Shown: positions 16,880-25,580 of the stretch, in pieces
How the letters are laid out: every line of letters begins with the position of its first letter
Numbering within the stretch: position 1 is the first letter of the stretch
Source of the DNA: Williamsia phyllosphaerae
Lineage (GTDB): Bacteria > Actinomycetota > Actinomycetes > Mycobacteriales > Mycobacteriaceae
Length of the DNA: 64,000 bases
Reading direction: 5' to 3'
NCBI RefSeq assembly: GCF_014635305.1
Contig: NZ_BMCS01000003.1
Coordinates: forward strand, 310,001-374,000
Notes under the pieces: generated by a model
Databases searched by the model: none
What the model saw: only the letters and a program-made list of their open reading frames with translations
Told to the model about the DNA's origin: nothing
Translations under genes and position numbers: made by a program

Positions 16880-18046
16880 GTGAGCGGCTGGTTCGACATA
16901 CCGGTGTCAGAGCGGACCGTCCGCGGAGCCATCGAGCTCGAGGAGACCGATTCCGGGACACTGCCGCACCGACTACCGCGGTGGGCCCTCGAGCAGGTCG
17001 GCGACGACCGTCTGAGCATGTCCGAGACCCAACCCGCCGGGGTGCGGATCGCGTTCCGTTCGGCCGCCACGGCCGTCGAGGTCGACGTCCGGGCGACCAG
17101 GGTCGTCTACCCGGGTCTTCCACCGCGGCCGGTGGGGCTCCACGATCTGCTCGTCGACGGTCGGCTCGTGGCACAGGCGAGTGCGGGAACGGCCACGACG
17201 ATGTCGGTCGACATGGCCACCGGGAGGGTGGACACCGAGGCGGGTGAGATGGCCACGCTGCGGTTCGACGGGCTACCCGGGCGTGCCGAGGACATCGAGG
17301 TCTGGTTGCCGCACAACGAGACCACCGAGATCGTCGCGATCCGCGCAGACGCCGCGATCGAACCCGTGGACCTCTCCGGCCGCCGCAGGTGGCTCCACCA
17401 CGGCAGCTCCATCAGTCAGGGATCGAACGCCGGCAGCCCGTCGCTGACGTGGCCCGCCCGCACCGCCACCGCCACCGGCGTCGAGCTGACCAACCTCGGC
17501 TTCGGCGGCAACGCGTTGCTCGACCCGTGCGTCGCCCGGGTCATGCGCGACACCCCGGCCGACCTGATCAGCGTCGAGATCGGTATCAACCTGGTCAACG
17601 CCGACCTGATGCGCCTGCGCGCGTTCGGTCCGGCCGTCCACGGATTCCTCGACACCATCCGCGACGGACACCCCGACACCCCGCTGACGGTCGTGTCGTC
17701 GATCTGTTGTCCGATCCACGAACAGACCCCGGGCCCCGGTGCGTTCGATCTCGCCGCACTGGCCGTCGGGGAGGTCCGGTTCCGGGCGACCGGCGATCCC
17801 GCCGAGACCAGCGCGGGAAAGCTGACGCTGCAGGTGATCCGGGATCGTCTGGCCGACATCGTCGCGCAACGCCGCCGCCACGACCCGGCACTGCACCACG
17901 TGAACGGTCTCGACCTCTACGGTCCCGCGGACGTCGCCGAACTCCCGTTGCCGGATGCGTTGCACCCGGATGCGGCGGGTCACCGACGGATCGCCGAGCG
18001 CTTCGGTGCGCTGGCCTTCGGTCCCGGCGGGCCGTTCGCGGGATGA
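16880..18046 (+). CDS. SGNH/GDSL-type esterase with N-terminal beta domain
   Basis: This is a predicted esterase or deacylase. The 388-residue protein has an N-terminal beta-rich domain (about 1-165) resembling the sandwich that precedes the catalytic domain in family 2 carbohydrate esterases, then an SGNH hydrolase domain. Block I reads HHGSSISQG, with candidate nucleophile Ser177 and Ser in place of the usual Asp; block II is LGFGGN, block III EIGIN, and block V DALHP provides the Asp/His pair. There is no signal peptide, so it should act in the cytoplasm. It starts 8 nt after the aminotransferase and precedes the synthetase by 117 bp. The substrate is unknown. Confidence 0.82.
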   Translation: MSGWFDIPVSERTVRGAIELEETDSGTLPHRLPRWALEQVGDDRLSMSETQPAGVRIAFRSAATAVEVDVRATRVVYPGLPPRPVGLHDLLVDGRLVAQASAGTATTMSVDMATGRVDTEAGEMATLRFDGLPGRAEDIEVWLPHNETTEIVAIRADAAIEPVDLSGRRRWLHHGSSISQGSNAGSPSLTWPARTATATGVELTNLGFGGNALLDPCVARVMRDTPADLISVEIGINLVNADLMRLRAFGPAVHGFLDTIRDGHPDTPLTVVSSICCPIHEQTPGPGAFDLAALAVGEVRFRATGDPAETSAGKLTLQVIRDRLADIVAQRRRHDPALHHVNGLDLYGPADVAELPLPDALHPDAAGHRRIAERFGALAFGPGGPFAG

Positions 18047-18120
18047 TCGGATCGGTCGTCCACCAGGACGGCGGTCACACGTTCGGTTGACGTCGGAGGC
18101 CCGGTCTCGCTCCGCGCTGC

Positions 18121-18150
18121 GAGGTCCGGCGAGGTCTGGCGAGGTCTGGT
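18121..18150. repeat. Three tandem 10-bp repeats
   Basis: Three copies of a 10-bp unit (GAGGTCYGGC, the last ending in T) sit side by side, 14 bp before the synthetase start. The period is about one helical turn, so they could be a regulator array or a slippage tract. GAGG is also ribosome-binding-site-like. Confidence 0.7.
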
Positions 18151-18163
18151 TAAATCCCGGCAA

Positions 18164-20686
18164 ATGCGGCAGAGACTCGATTCGGTGCGTACAGCGGAGA
18201 GCGTGGACACGGTCGGCGATCTCCTCGAGCGCGCGGCGCGTTCGGTTCCGGAGACTGTCGCGGTCGTCACCGTGACCGGTCGGATGAGCTACCACGACCT
18301 GCACACGGCCGCAGACGGGTACGCCCGCCTGCTGCGTCGCGGGGACGAGCGGTCGCCGGTGGTCGTCGGACAGGACGGGACCGTCGATGCGGTGGCGCGA
18401 TCGCTCGGCGTGATGATGTCAGGCCGCGCACTGGTCGCGATCGACACGGGCCTGCCCGCCGACCGGGTCACCCGCATCGTGAACGCGTGCGGGGCGTCGA
18501 CCATGACGCCGAACGTGACACCCGCCCCGGCGGTCCGCGACGTCGAAACCGGCGACCCGGTGGATCCCGACGGGATCGCGATGATCTGCTACACGTCGGG
18601 GTCGACGGGAGATCCCAAGGGGGTCATGCTCGCTCACCGAACCGTGGTGGCGAAGGTGCGCGACATCGTCGACGGCCAGCAGCTGCGTCCTGACGATCGA
18701 CTCGCCGATCTGCTGCCGCTCGGTTTCAGTGCGGGCATGAACACCGTGCTCGCCGGGATCGCCTGCGGCGCAACGGTTGTATGTACCGATCCCCGTGACA
18801 CCGATCTGGATTCACTCGCCACCTGGCTGCGATCGGAGTCCGTGACGACCCTGCACAGCTCGGTCGTGGCGGCCCGGGCACTCGGTGCGGCCGTGGGGTC
18901 GCGGACTGTCGGTCCCATCCCGACGGTTCGCCAGGTCGCCTACTACGGCGAGGCCGCCACCGGATCCGATGTGGCACAGACGCGTCACATCGCGACCCCG
19001 GCACCGACCATCGTGAACTGGTACGCCGCCACCGAGGTGGGGATGGTCGGCCACTGGGTCCTCACCGCTCGTGACGAGCCGCCGGTCGGGCGGATCCCCG
19101 CGGGGCACCCGCCCTCGGGCCGCACCGTCCACATCGTCGACGAGCACGGGGACCGGGTCGGCGACGGCTCGATCGGCGAGGTGGTCGTCGTCGGAGGCCC
19201 GGTCGCCGACGGATATCTCGGGCGGTCGTCGTCGCGCTTCTTCACCGACGACACCGGGGTCGGCGGATACCGCACCGGCGATCGTGGGCATCTCGACGCC
19301 GACGGGACCCTGCACCTGGCCGGACGGATGGACGACGCGGTCAAGATCCGGGGCTATCTTGTCGAACCCAGCGAGGTGGAATCGGCGCTGCACATACACA
19401 CCGGTGTGCACGAGGCCGCTGTCTGCGCCACCGACGCCGATGGCGACATCCACCTGGTCGCCTACATCAGCGGCCCGATCACCTCGGAGGCCGACACCGA
19501 TCGCCGCATCCGCGATCACCTACGTTCGACGCTGCCCGAATGGATGGTGCCGCGACACGTCGTCGGCCTGGCGGCGCTGCCGAGAACCGAACGCGGCAAA
19601 CTCGATCGGGCCGCACTGCCCGCTCCCGGCGTCCGCGACACCGCACGCAGGCGTCGGCAGGCCCCCGACATCGTCGAATCGGTCGCTCGCTTCGCGGTCA
19701 CGCTGGCGATGGGTGTCGACGACATCGACTCCGATCAGGACCTGATGGCACTGGGGGCCGATTCGTTGGCCCTCGCGCGGATTGCGACGACGGTTCGTCA
19801 ACGCATCAACGGCGACATCGATTTCGCCGAGTTCACCACCACCCCCACGATCGCGACGTTGGCGGCGAGCATCCGCGACCACTATCGCAACGGCGGCGGA
19901 ATACGTACGGGCAACGGCGTCCTCGTTCCGATCCGCGCCGCGTCACCCGAGACGACGCAGGCGACCCCGCTCTTCGTGGTCGCCGGCGCCGGTGGCCCGG
20001 CGTCGTCGCTCATGGCGATGGCCCGACACCTCGCACCCGGCCGGGCGGTCCACGGCCTGCAGGCACTCGGACTCGAGCGGACCGGACGGCCGGATCGCAG
20101 TGTCACCGCGATGGCGCGCCGCTACGTGGAGCTGATCACCACCGTGCAGCCGCACGGGCCGTATCTGCTGGCCGGACACTCGATGGGTGGCGTCGTGGCC
20201 CTGGAGATGTCGGCGCAGCTCGCCGACCGGGGTGAGCAGACCCGACACCTCATCGCGATCGACACGTCCCTGTCGGAGAACCTGATCGCCGATCTCGACC
20301 CCGACGACCCTGCGGCCGCAGAGCCGGGCGAGACCGACGAACCCGATGTGCCGTATCAACCCGACGTGTCGGTATCGAAGCGACAACTGGTGGCGTTGGT
20401 GGCCAAGATCCCGTTGGCCGGACGGGTGATCTTCGATCCGGTGACGCAGTGGATCATCTTCTACCGCCTCGGCGGACGCCTCACCGACCGACACCGACTC
20501 CGTCGGGTCGACACCCCGATCACCGTTCTCGCCGCGCCCGGTACCCGGCATCGTCGTCACTGGTGGCAGGCCGTGACTCGCGGCGAGGTCGACATCCGAC
20601 CGGTGCGTGGCGGACACGTCGAACTGCTGCACGAGCCGCACGTGGCCGAGGTGGCGGGGATCGTCGACGACGTGCTCGGCACCTGA
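18164..20686 (+). CDS. NRPS-like synthetase with A-PCP-TE architecture
   Basis: This 840-residue protein activates a carboxylic acid as its adenylate, loads it on a carrier and releases it by a thioesterase. The adenylation domain (about 15-485) shows YTSGSTGDPKGV (143-154), NWYAATE (285-291), YRTGD (369-373) and the catalytic Lys motif RTERGKLDR (474-482). The carrier domain has its phosphopantetheine Ser534 in GADSLAL. The thioesterase (about 595-838) has Ser673 in GHSMGG and a His near 818. There is no condensation domain. Position A4 reads LGFSAG, without the Asp that holds an amino acid amine, so the substrate may be a keto or aryl acid. It is downstream of the aminotransferase and esterase. 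A phosphopantetheinyl transferase is not in the window. Confidence 0.88.
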   Translation: MRQRLDSVRTAESVDTVGDLLERAARSVPETVAVVTVTGRMSYHDLHTAADGYARLLRRGDERSPVVVGQDGTVDAVARSLGVMMSGRALVAIDTGLPADRVTRIVNACGASTMTPNVTPAPAVRDVETGDPVDPDGIAMICYTSGSTGDPKGVMLAHRTVVAKVRDIVDGQQLRPDDRLADLLPLGFSAGMNTVLAGIACGATVVCTDPRDTDLDSLATWLRSESVTTLHSSVVAARALGAAVGSRTVGPIPTVRQVAYYGEAATGSDVAQTRHIATPAPTIVNWYAATEVGMVGHWVLTARDEPPVGRIPAGHPPSGRTVHIVDEHGDRVGDGSIGEVVVVGGPVADGYLGRSSSRFFTDDTGVGGYRTGDRGHLDADGTLHLAGRMDDAVKIRGYLVEPSEVESALHIHTGVHEAAVCATDADGDIHLVAYISGPITSEADTDRRIRDHLRSTLPEWMVPRHVVGLAALPRTERGKLDRAALPAPGVRDTARRRRQAPDIVESVARFAVTLAMGVDDIDSDQDLMALGADSLALARIATTVRQRINGDIDFAEFTTTPTIATLAASIRDHYRNGGGIRTGNGVLVPIRAASPETTQATPLFVVAGAGGPASSLMAMARHLAPGRAVHGLQALGLERTGRPDRSVTAMARRYVELITTVQPHGPYLLAGHSMGGVVALEMSAQLADRGEQTRHLIAIDTSLSENLIADLDPDDPAAAEPGETDEPDVPYQPDVSVSKRQLVALVAKIPLAGRVIFDPVTQWIIFYRLGGRLTDRHRLRRVDTPITVLAAPGTRHRRHWWQAVTRGEVDIRPVRGGHVELLHEPHVAEVAGIVDDVLGT

Positions 20687-20696
20687 CGTCGGTGGG

Positions 20697-23192
20697 TCAG
20701 CCGGGGTGGATCTCCATGTCCGTCATACGGATTCGGTCGGACTCGTCGACGTCCGGGTCGGTTTCGATCTGCACCTGCGCGGTCAACGACCACCCGTGGT
20801 CGCCCTGCGGGTCGTCGAAGGTCTGCCGGACCCGCCACACATCGTCGCTCCCGTCGAGGGCGAACAGCTGCGGACTGCGGGCCTGCGGGCCGGCGTCGAG
20901 ATCGCCGTACTCGTCGAAGTACTCGGCGAGTTCCTCGCTCCACGCGACGTCGGGGTGGGTCCGGTACAGCGTGGGCCAGTCGCGCCGTGAGATCGCGCTG
21001 ATCATCGCGAACATGTGATTGCGCACCTGCACGCGGCACGCTCGCAGGTTGGGTCCGGTGGTCGGTGGGCGCGCGTCGGTGGGTGCACCGTCCTCGGGGT
21101 GGGTGAGCTGCTCCCACTCGTCGATCAGGCTCGAGTCCACCCGGCGCACGAGGTCGCCCAGCCACTCGATCAGGTCGTCGAGTTCGGGGGTGTGCTGGGC
21201 GGTCGGCAGCCCATGGCGGGCCGAGCGGTAGACGTCGGTCAGGTAGCGCAGGACCACGCCCTCGCTGCGGGCGAGTTTGTAGCGGGCCACGAAGTCGTTG
21301 AACCCCATGGCCTGTTCGACCATCTCGCGGACGATCGACTTCGGTGACGGGGGAGTGCCGGAGACCCACGGATGTCCGCGACGGTAGATGTCGAACGAGC
21401 CCTCCAGGAGGTCGAAGAGCGGCATGGGCCACGTGATCTCCTCCAGCAGCTCCATCCGCTCGTCGTATTCGATGCCGTCGGACTTCATCTCCGCGATGGC
21501 GACATCGCGTGCGGCGCTGCGTTGGGCACGCAGGATCGGGCGGGGGTCCTCGATGGTCGACTCGATGACCGACAGCGCATCGAGCGCGTAGCCGGGATCC
21601 TCGGTGTCGAGGATCTCGCACGCCGCGATCGCGAACGAGGACAACGGGTTCGACAACGCGAAGTTCGCCGGGAGGTCGGTGGTCAGCCGTACGGCCTTGC
21701 CGGAGGCGTCCGGCTCCATCGATTCGACGAGTCCTGCGGTGCGCAGTCCCCGGTAGATCTCGATCGCCCGCAGGATGTGCTTCCGCTGCCGCTCGCGCGG
21801 TTCGTGGTTGTCCTCGAGGAGATGGCGCATCGAGGTGAAACAGTTGGCGGGGCGGGCGATCACGTCGATCACCATGGAGGTGGTGACCTTGAAGTGTGAC
21901 CGCAGAGGCTCGGGCGGCGCCGCGATGAGTCGTTCGAAGGTCGGCTCGCCCCACGAGACGAAACCCTCCGGCGCCTTCTTGCGTTGGATCTTCTTGAGCT
22001 TCTTCGGATCGTCGCCGGCTTTCGCGGTCGCCCGCGCGTTCTCGACGTCGTGTTCGGGCGCCTGGGCGACGACGAAACCGCGGGTGTCGTAGCCCGCCCG
22101 GCCGGCACGACCGACGATCTGGTGGAACTCGCGTGCCTGCAGATGGCGCGTCTTGACGCCGTCGTATTTGGTCAGGCCGGTGAGCAGCACCGTGCGGATC
22201 GGGACGTTGATCCCGACGCCGAGGGTGTCGGTACCGGCCACCACCTTGAGGAGTCCCTGCTGCGCAAGGCGTTCGACGAGTCGTCGGTAGCGGGGGAGCA
22301 TGCCGGCGTGGTGCACGCCGATCCCGGCGCGGACCAGTTTCGACAGCGTGTTGCCGAACCCGGAGGTGAACCGGAAGTCGCCGATCGCGACCGCGATCGC
22401 GTCACGCTGCTCCCGGCTGCAGATGTTCGCGCTCAGCAGGGCCTGGGCGCGTTCGACCGCGGAGGCCTGCGTGAAGTGCACGACGTAGACCGGTGCCCGG
22501 TCGGCCTCGATCAACCGCTCGATGGTGTCGTGCACCGAGGTCAGGACGTAGGAGTAGTCGAGGGGGACCGGCCGTTGGGTGCCGGTGATCGACGCGGTCT
22601 CCCGGCCGGTGCGGCGCCGGAGGTCGTCGGCGAAGAAGGTGACGTCACCGAGGGTGGCTGACATCAGCAGGAACTGCGCGCGCGGCAGTTCGACGATCGG
22701 GACCTGCCAGGCCCAGCCGCGTTCGGTGTCGCCGTAGTAGTGGAACTCGTCCATGACGATCAGTCCCACGTCGGCGTCGGCGCCGGTGCGCAACGCGAGG
22801 TTGGCGAGCACCTCGGCGGTCGCGCAGATGATCGGTGCACCGGCGTTGACGGTGGCGTCGCCGGTCATCATGCCGACCGAGTCGGCGCCGAACTGCGCGC
22901 ACAGGTCGAAGAACTTCTCGCTGACCAGCGCCTTGATGGGCGCGGTGTAGAAGGTGCGCTGACCGCGTCCCAGGGCGAACGACGTCGCGCCCGCCGCGAC
23001 CAGGGACTTACCCGACCCGGTGGGGGTGGACAGGATCACGTTGGCCCCGGAGACCAACTCGATCAGGGCCTCTTCCTGCGCGGGGTAGAAGGTCAGTCCC
23101 CGCGACTCCGCCCAGCGGGAGAACTCGTCGTACAGCTCGTCGGGGTCCGACGTCCCCGAGGGGATGAAGGTGGCCGGTGCGTCACCGCTCAC
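20697..23192 (-). CDS. DEAD/DEAH-box helicase, DUF3516 family
   Basis: This is a superfamily 2 helicase of a type found in actinobacteria; the substrate (RNA or DNA) is unknown. The 831-residue protein has Walker A STPTGSGKS (55-63), a DEFH box (148-151), MSATL motif III, the C-terminal helicase domain with GRAGRAG, and a long C-terminal DUF3516 region. It starts 3 nt after the PAC2 gene stop, so the two form a tight operon. The end lies 10 nt from the convergent synthetase gene. It resembles Ski2-like RNA helicases in motif style (DEFH rather than DEVH), which is an inference. Confidence 0.88.
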   Translation of the reverse strand: MSGDAPATFIPSGTSDPDELYDEFSRWAESRGLTFYPAQEEALIELVSGANVILSTPTGSGKSLVAAGATSFALGRGQRTFYTAPIKALVSEKFFDLCAQFGADSVGMMTGDATVNAGAPIICATAEVLANLALRTGADADVGLIVMDEFHYYGDTERGWAWQVPIVELPRAQFLLMSATLGDVTFFADDLRRRTGRETASITGTQRPVPLDYSYVLTSVHDTIERLIEADRAPVYVVHFTQASAVERAQALLSANICSREQRDAIAVAIGDFRFTSGFGNTLSKLVRAGIGVHHAGMLPRYRRLVERLAQQGLLKVVAGTDTLGVGINVPIRTVLLTGLTKYDGVKTRHLQAREFHQIVGRAGRAGYDTRGFVVAQAPEHDVENARATAKAGDDPKKLKKIQRKKAPEGFVSWGEPTFERLIAAPPEPLRSHFKVTTSMVIDVIARPANCFTSMRHLLEDNHEPRERQRKHILRAIEIYRGLRTAGLVESMEPDASGKAVRLTTDLPANFALSNPLSSFAIAACEILDTEDPGYALDALSVIESTIEDPRPILRAQRSAARDVAIAEMKSDGIEYDERMELLEEITWPMPLFDLLEGSFDIYRRGHPWVSGTPPSPKSIVREMVEQAMGFNDFVARYKLARSEGVVLRYLTDVYRSARHGLPTAQHTPELDDLIEWLGDLVRRVDSSLIDEWEQLTHPEDGAPTDARPPTTGPNLRACRVQVRNHMFAMISAISRRDWPTLYRTHPDVAWSEELAEYFDEYGDLDAGPQARSPQLFALDGSDDVWRVRQTFDDPQGDHGWSLTAQVQIETDPDVDESDRIRMTDMEIHPG

Positions 23193-23195
23193 GCA

Positions 23196-24230
23196 TCACC
23201 CGGCTGAACCCGGCTGCGCATCGTCGTCGGAGTCGTCGTCGGAGGTCTGGTCAGCCCGCTCTGCCGACGTGTCGGACTGATCGGTCGTCGACATGTCGGG
23301 CTGATCGGCCGTCGACGTGTCGACCTGATCAGCGAGGAAGCGTTCGAGCTCGGCGCCGAGTTCGTCCGGGGACGGCAGCGCCTCCTCGGCGGCGAGGAGC
23401 GAGGCCTTCTCGGTCTGCGCGGTGTTGAACGCGTCGTACTGGTTCTCCAGCGCCGAGACGACCGACTCGACCTCGGAGTTGCCCGAGACCTCTGCGTCGA
23501 CCTGTGTGCGCACCTTCGCCGCAGCGTTCTCGAGTGCTGCCACCGGCAGGTCCAGCCCGGTGACCTGGGCCAGCGACTGGATCAAGGTGGCCGATGCGCC
23601 CGGGTACTGAGCCTGTGAGAGGTAGTGCGGTACGTGCACCGACAGCCCCGCGGTGTCGTACCCGCTCTGGGCCATCCGCAGCTCGACGAGCATCGAGGCG
23701 CTGGCCGGGATCTTCAGTTCGCTGCCCCACCGCGGCAGGTCGCCGAGCATCTCCTGGTCGGATCCGTGCGCGGTGATCGACGACGGGCGGGTGTGCGGGA
23801 TGGCCATGGGGATCGCGTTCAGGCCGACCACCGACGACACCTGGAAGTGATCGGACAGTCGTCGCACGGCCTCGACGAAACGCTCCCATCGCAGATCGGG
23901 TTCGGCGCCCGCGAGCAGGAGGAACGGTCGACCGGCGTTGTCGCGGATCGCGTGGATCGTCAGGGTGGGCATCTCGACGTCGGTGAATTCCTGGCCGGAG
24001 AACTCCATGGTCGGACGACGCGATCGGTAGTCGATCAGCTCGTCGGTGGAGAACGTGGCGACGAGCTCGGACTCGAGGCTGTCGCGGAGATGCTCGGCTG
24101 CCAACGCCACCGCGTGCCCCGCGTCGGCGAAACCCTCCATGGCGTGGACCAGAACAGGGCCATTGCCCTCGTCGCCGGTCACCTGGGGTACGGGAAACTC
24201 CAGCTCGTACAACGTGGATTTCTCGTCCAT
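23196..24230 (-). CDS. PAC2-family protein
   Basis: This protein belongs to the PAC2 (proteasome assembly chaperone 2-like) family; the M. tuberculosis relative is Rv2714. Its cellular function is unknown. The 344-residue product has a PAC2 core (about 20-285), including VHAMEGFADAGHA near the N-terminus, and an acidic, disordered tail with three 8-residue repeats of the form DQxDxSxx. The ATG at 24230 is fixed by AAGGAGG 5 nt upstream; the frame continues 17 codons further without support. It is directly followed by the DUF3516 helicase, which suggests a shared role. Actinobacteria of this group often have a proteasome, but the chaperone role is unproven. Confidence 0.85.
   Translation of the reverse strand: MDEKSTLYELEFPVPQVTGDEGNGPVLVHAMEGFADAGHAVALAAEHLRDSLESELVATFSTDELIDYRSRRPTMEFSGQEFTDVEMPTLTIHAIRDNAGRPFLLLAGAEPDLRWERFVEAVRRLSDHFQVSSVVGLNAIPMAIPHTRPSSITAHGSDQEMLGDLPRWGSELKIPASASMLVELRMAQSGYDTAGLSVHVPHYLSQAQYPGASATLIQSLAQVTGLDLPVAALENAAAKVRTQVDAEVSGNSEVESVVSALENQYDAFNTAQTEKASLLAAEEALPSPDELGAELERFLADQVDTSTADQPDMSTTDQSDTSAERADQTSDDDSDDDAQPGSAG
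23259..23330 (-). repeat. Three 24-bp coding repeats in the PAC2 gene
   Basis: Three imperfect 24-bp units (23307-23330, 23283-23306, 23259-23282) encode DQVDTSTA, DQPDMSTT and DQSDTSAE in the acidic tail. They probably arose by slippage and may vary in number between strains. Confidence 0.75.
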
Positions 24231-24432
24231 CGTGGCCTCCTTGTCGGCGCAATTGTCGCCCACCGCCGTGTCGACGGCCAAATGCTCCGCGGCCGGGGCC
24301 GAGAGGACTCGTGTGGGGACGTTCGCCTCTGTGCAACGACCGCGACGGGGTCGGGTGTTCCCCGCGACTCAGGTATGCCCGTTCGCGCATGACAAACTCG
24401 GAGATGCACGACACACTGGTCGCGAGACGTTC

Positions 24433-24446
24433 TGGACAGGTGTCCA
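24433..24446. promoter_or_regulatory. Palindrome upstream of mscR
   Basis: TGGACA-GG-TGTCCA is a perfect 6-bp inverted repeat 45 bp before the mscR start, inside the 261-bp gap from the PAC2 gene. It may be an operator for an aldehyde- or nitrosative-stress regulator; no specific protein can be named. Confidence 0.4.
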
Positions 24447-24491
24447 TCGACCGGATGTGCCCGACAGATGTCACGAAAGGGCGGAAAACGC

Positions 24492-25580
24492 ATGCCACAG
24501 CAGGTTCGCGGGGTTGTCTCGATGAGCAAGGGGGCGCCGACCGAGGTGGTCACGATCACCCTGCCCGATCCCGGCCCGCGCGACGTGATCGTCGACATCG
24601 CCGCATGCGGGGTCTGTCACACCGACCTCGCCTACCGCGAGGGCGGGATCAACGACGAGTACCCGTTCCTGCTGGGCCATGAGGCGGCCGGCGTCGTCGA
24701 GCAGGTCGGTGATGAGGTCACCCACGTCGCGGTCGGGGACTTCGTCGTCCTCAACTGGCGCGCGGTGTGCGGCCAGTGTCGAGCGTGCAAGCGTGGTCGT
24801 CCCTGGTACTGCTTCGACACGTTCAACGCCAGCGTTCCCATGACCCTGGAGGACGGAACAGAACTCACCCCGGCGCTGGGGATCGGCGCGTTCGCCGACA
24901 AGACACTCGTCCACGAGGGGCAGTGCACCAAGGTCGCCCCGGACGCCGACCCCGCCGTGGTCGGTCTGCTCGGGTGCGGAGTGATGGCCGGACTCGGCGC
25001 CGCGATGAACACCGGTGAGGTGGGTCGCGGCGACAGCGTCGCGGTCATCGGGTGCGGTGGTGTCGGCGACGCGGCGATCGCGGGTGCGCGCCTGGCCGGT
25101 GCGACGACGATCATCGCCGTCGACCGGGATCAGCGGAAACTGGACTGGGCCACCGACCTCGGGGCCACCCACACCATCGACGGGTCGCAGGTCGACGACG
25201 TCGTCGCCGCGATCCAGGAACTCACCGACGGCAACGGCGCCGACGTGGTCATCGACGCGGTCGGTCGTCCCGAGACCTACGAGACCGCGTTCTACGCGCG
25301 CGACCTCGCCGGTGTCGTGGTGCTGGTCGGGGTGCCGACCCCGGAGATGAAGCTCGAGTTGCCGCTGGTCGACTTCTTCTCCCGCGGAGGCGCGCTGAAG
25401 TCGTCCTGGTACGGCGACTGCCTGCCCGAACGCGACTTCCCGATGCTGGTCGACCTGTATCAACAGGGTCGACTGCCGCTGGAGAAGTTCGTCACCGAAC
25501 GGATCGGGCTCGACGACATCGAGTCGGCGTTCCACAAGATGGAGGCCGGCGAGGTCCTGCGTTCGGTGGTCCTGCTGTGA
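24492..25580 (+). CDS. mscR: S-(hydroxymethyl)mycothiol dehydrogenase / S-nitrosomycothiol reductase
   Basis: This zinc-dependent class III alcohol dehydrogenase oxidises the formaldehyde-mycothiol adduct and reduces S-nitrosomycothiol, detoxifying formaldehyde and NO. The 362-residue protein has the catalytic Zn segment ACGVCHTDL (Cys42, His43), HEAAG, the structural Zn cluster CGQCRACKRGRPWYC and the NAD motif GCGGVGDAA. Length matches mycobacterial MscR (about 361). The ATG at 24492 follows AAAGGGCGG; the frame extends 8 codons further. Its stop overlaps the metallo-hydrolase GTG by 4 nt, the same pair as Rv2259-Rv2260. It indicates that the host makes mycothiol. Confidence 0.94.
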   Translation: MPQQVRGVVSMSKGAPTEVVTITLPDPGPRDVIVDIAACGVCHTDLAYREGGINDEYPFLLGHEAAGVVEQVGDEVTHVAVGDFVVLNWRAVCGQCRACKRGRPWYCFDTFNASVPMTLEDGTELTPALGIGAFADKTLVHEGQCTKVAPDADPAVVGLLGCGVMAGLGAAMNTGEVGRGDSVAVIGCGGVGDAAIAGARLAGATTIIAVDRDQRKLDWATDLGATHTIDGSQVDDVVAAIQELTDGNGADVVIDAVGRPETYETAFYARDLAGVVVLVGVPTPEMKLELPLVDFFSRGGALKSSWYGDCLPERDFPMLVDLYQQGRLPLEKFVTERIGLDDIESAFHKMEAGEVLRSVVLL

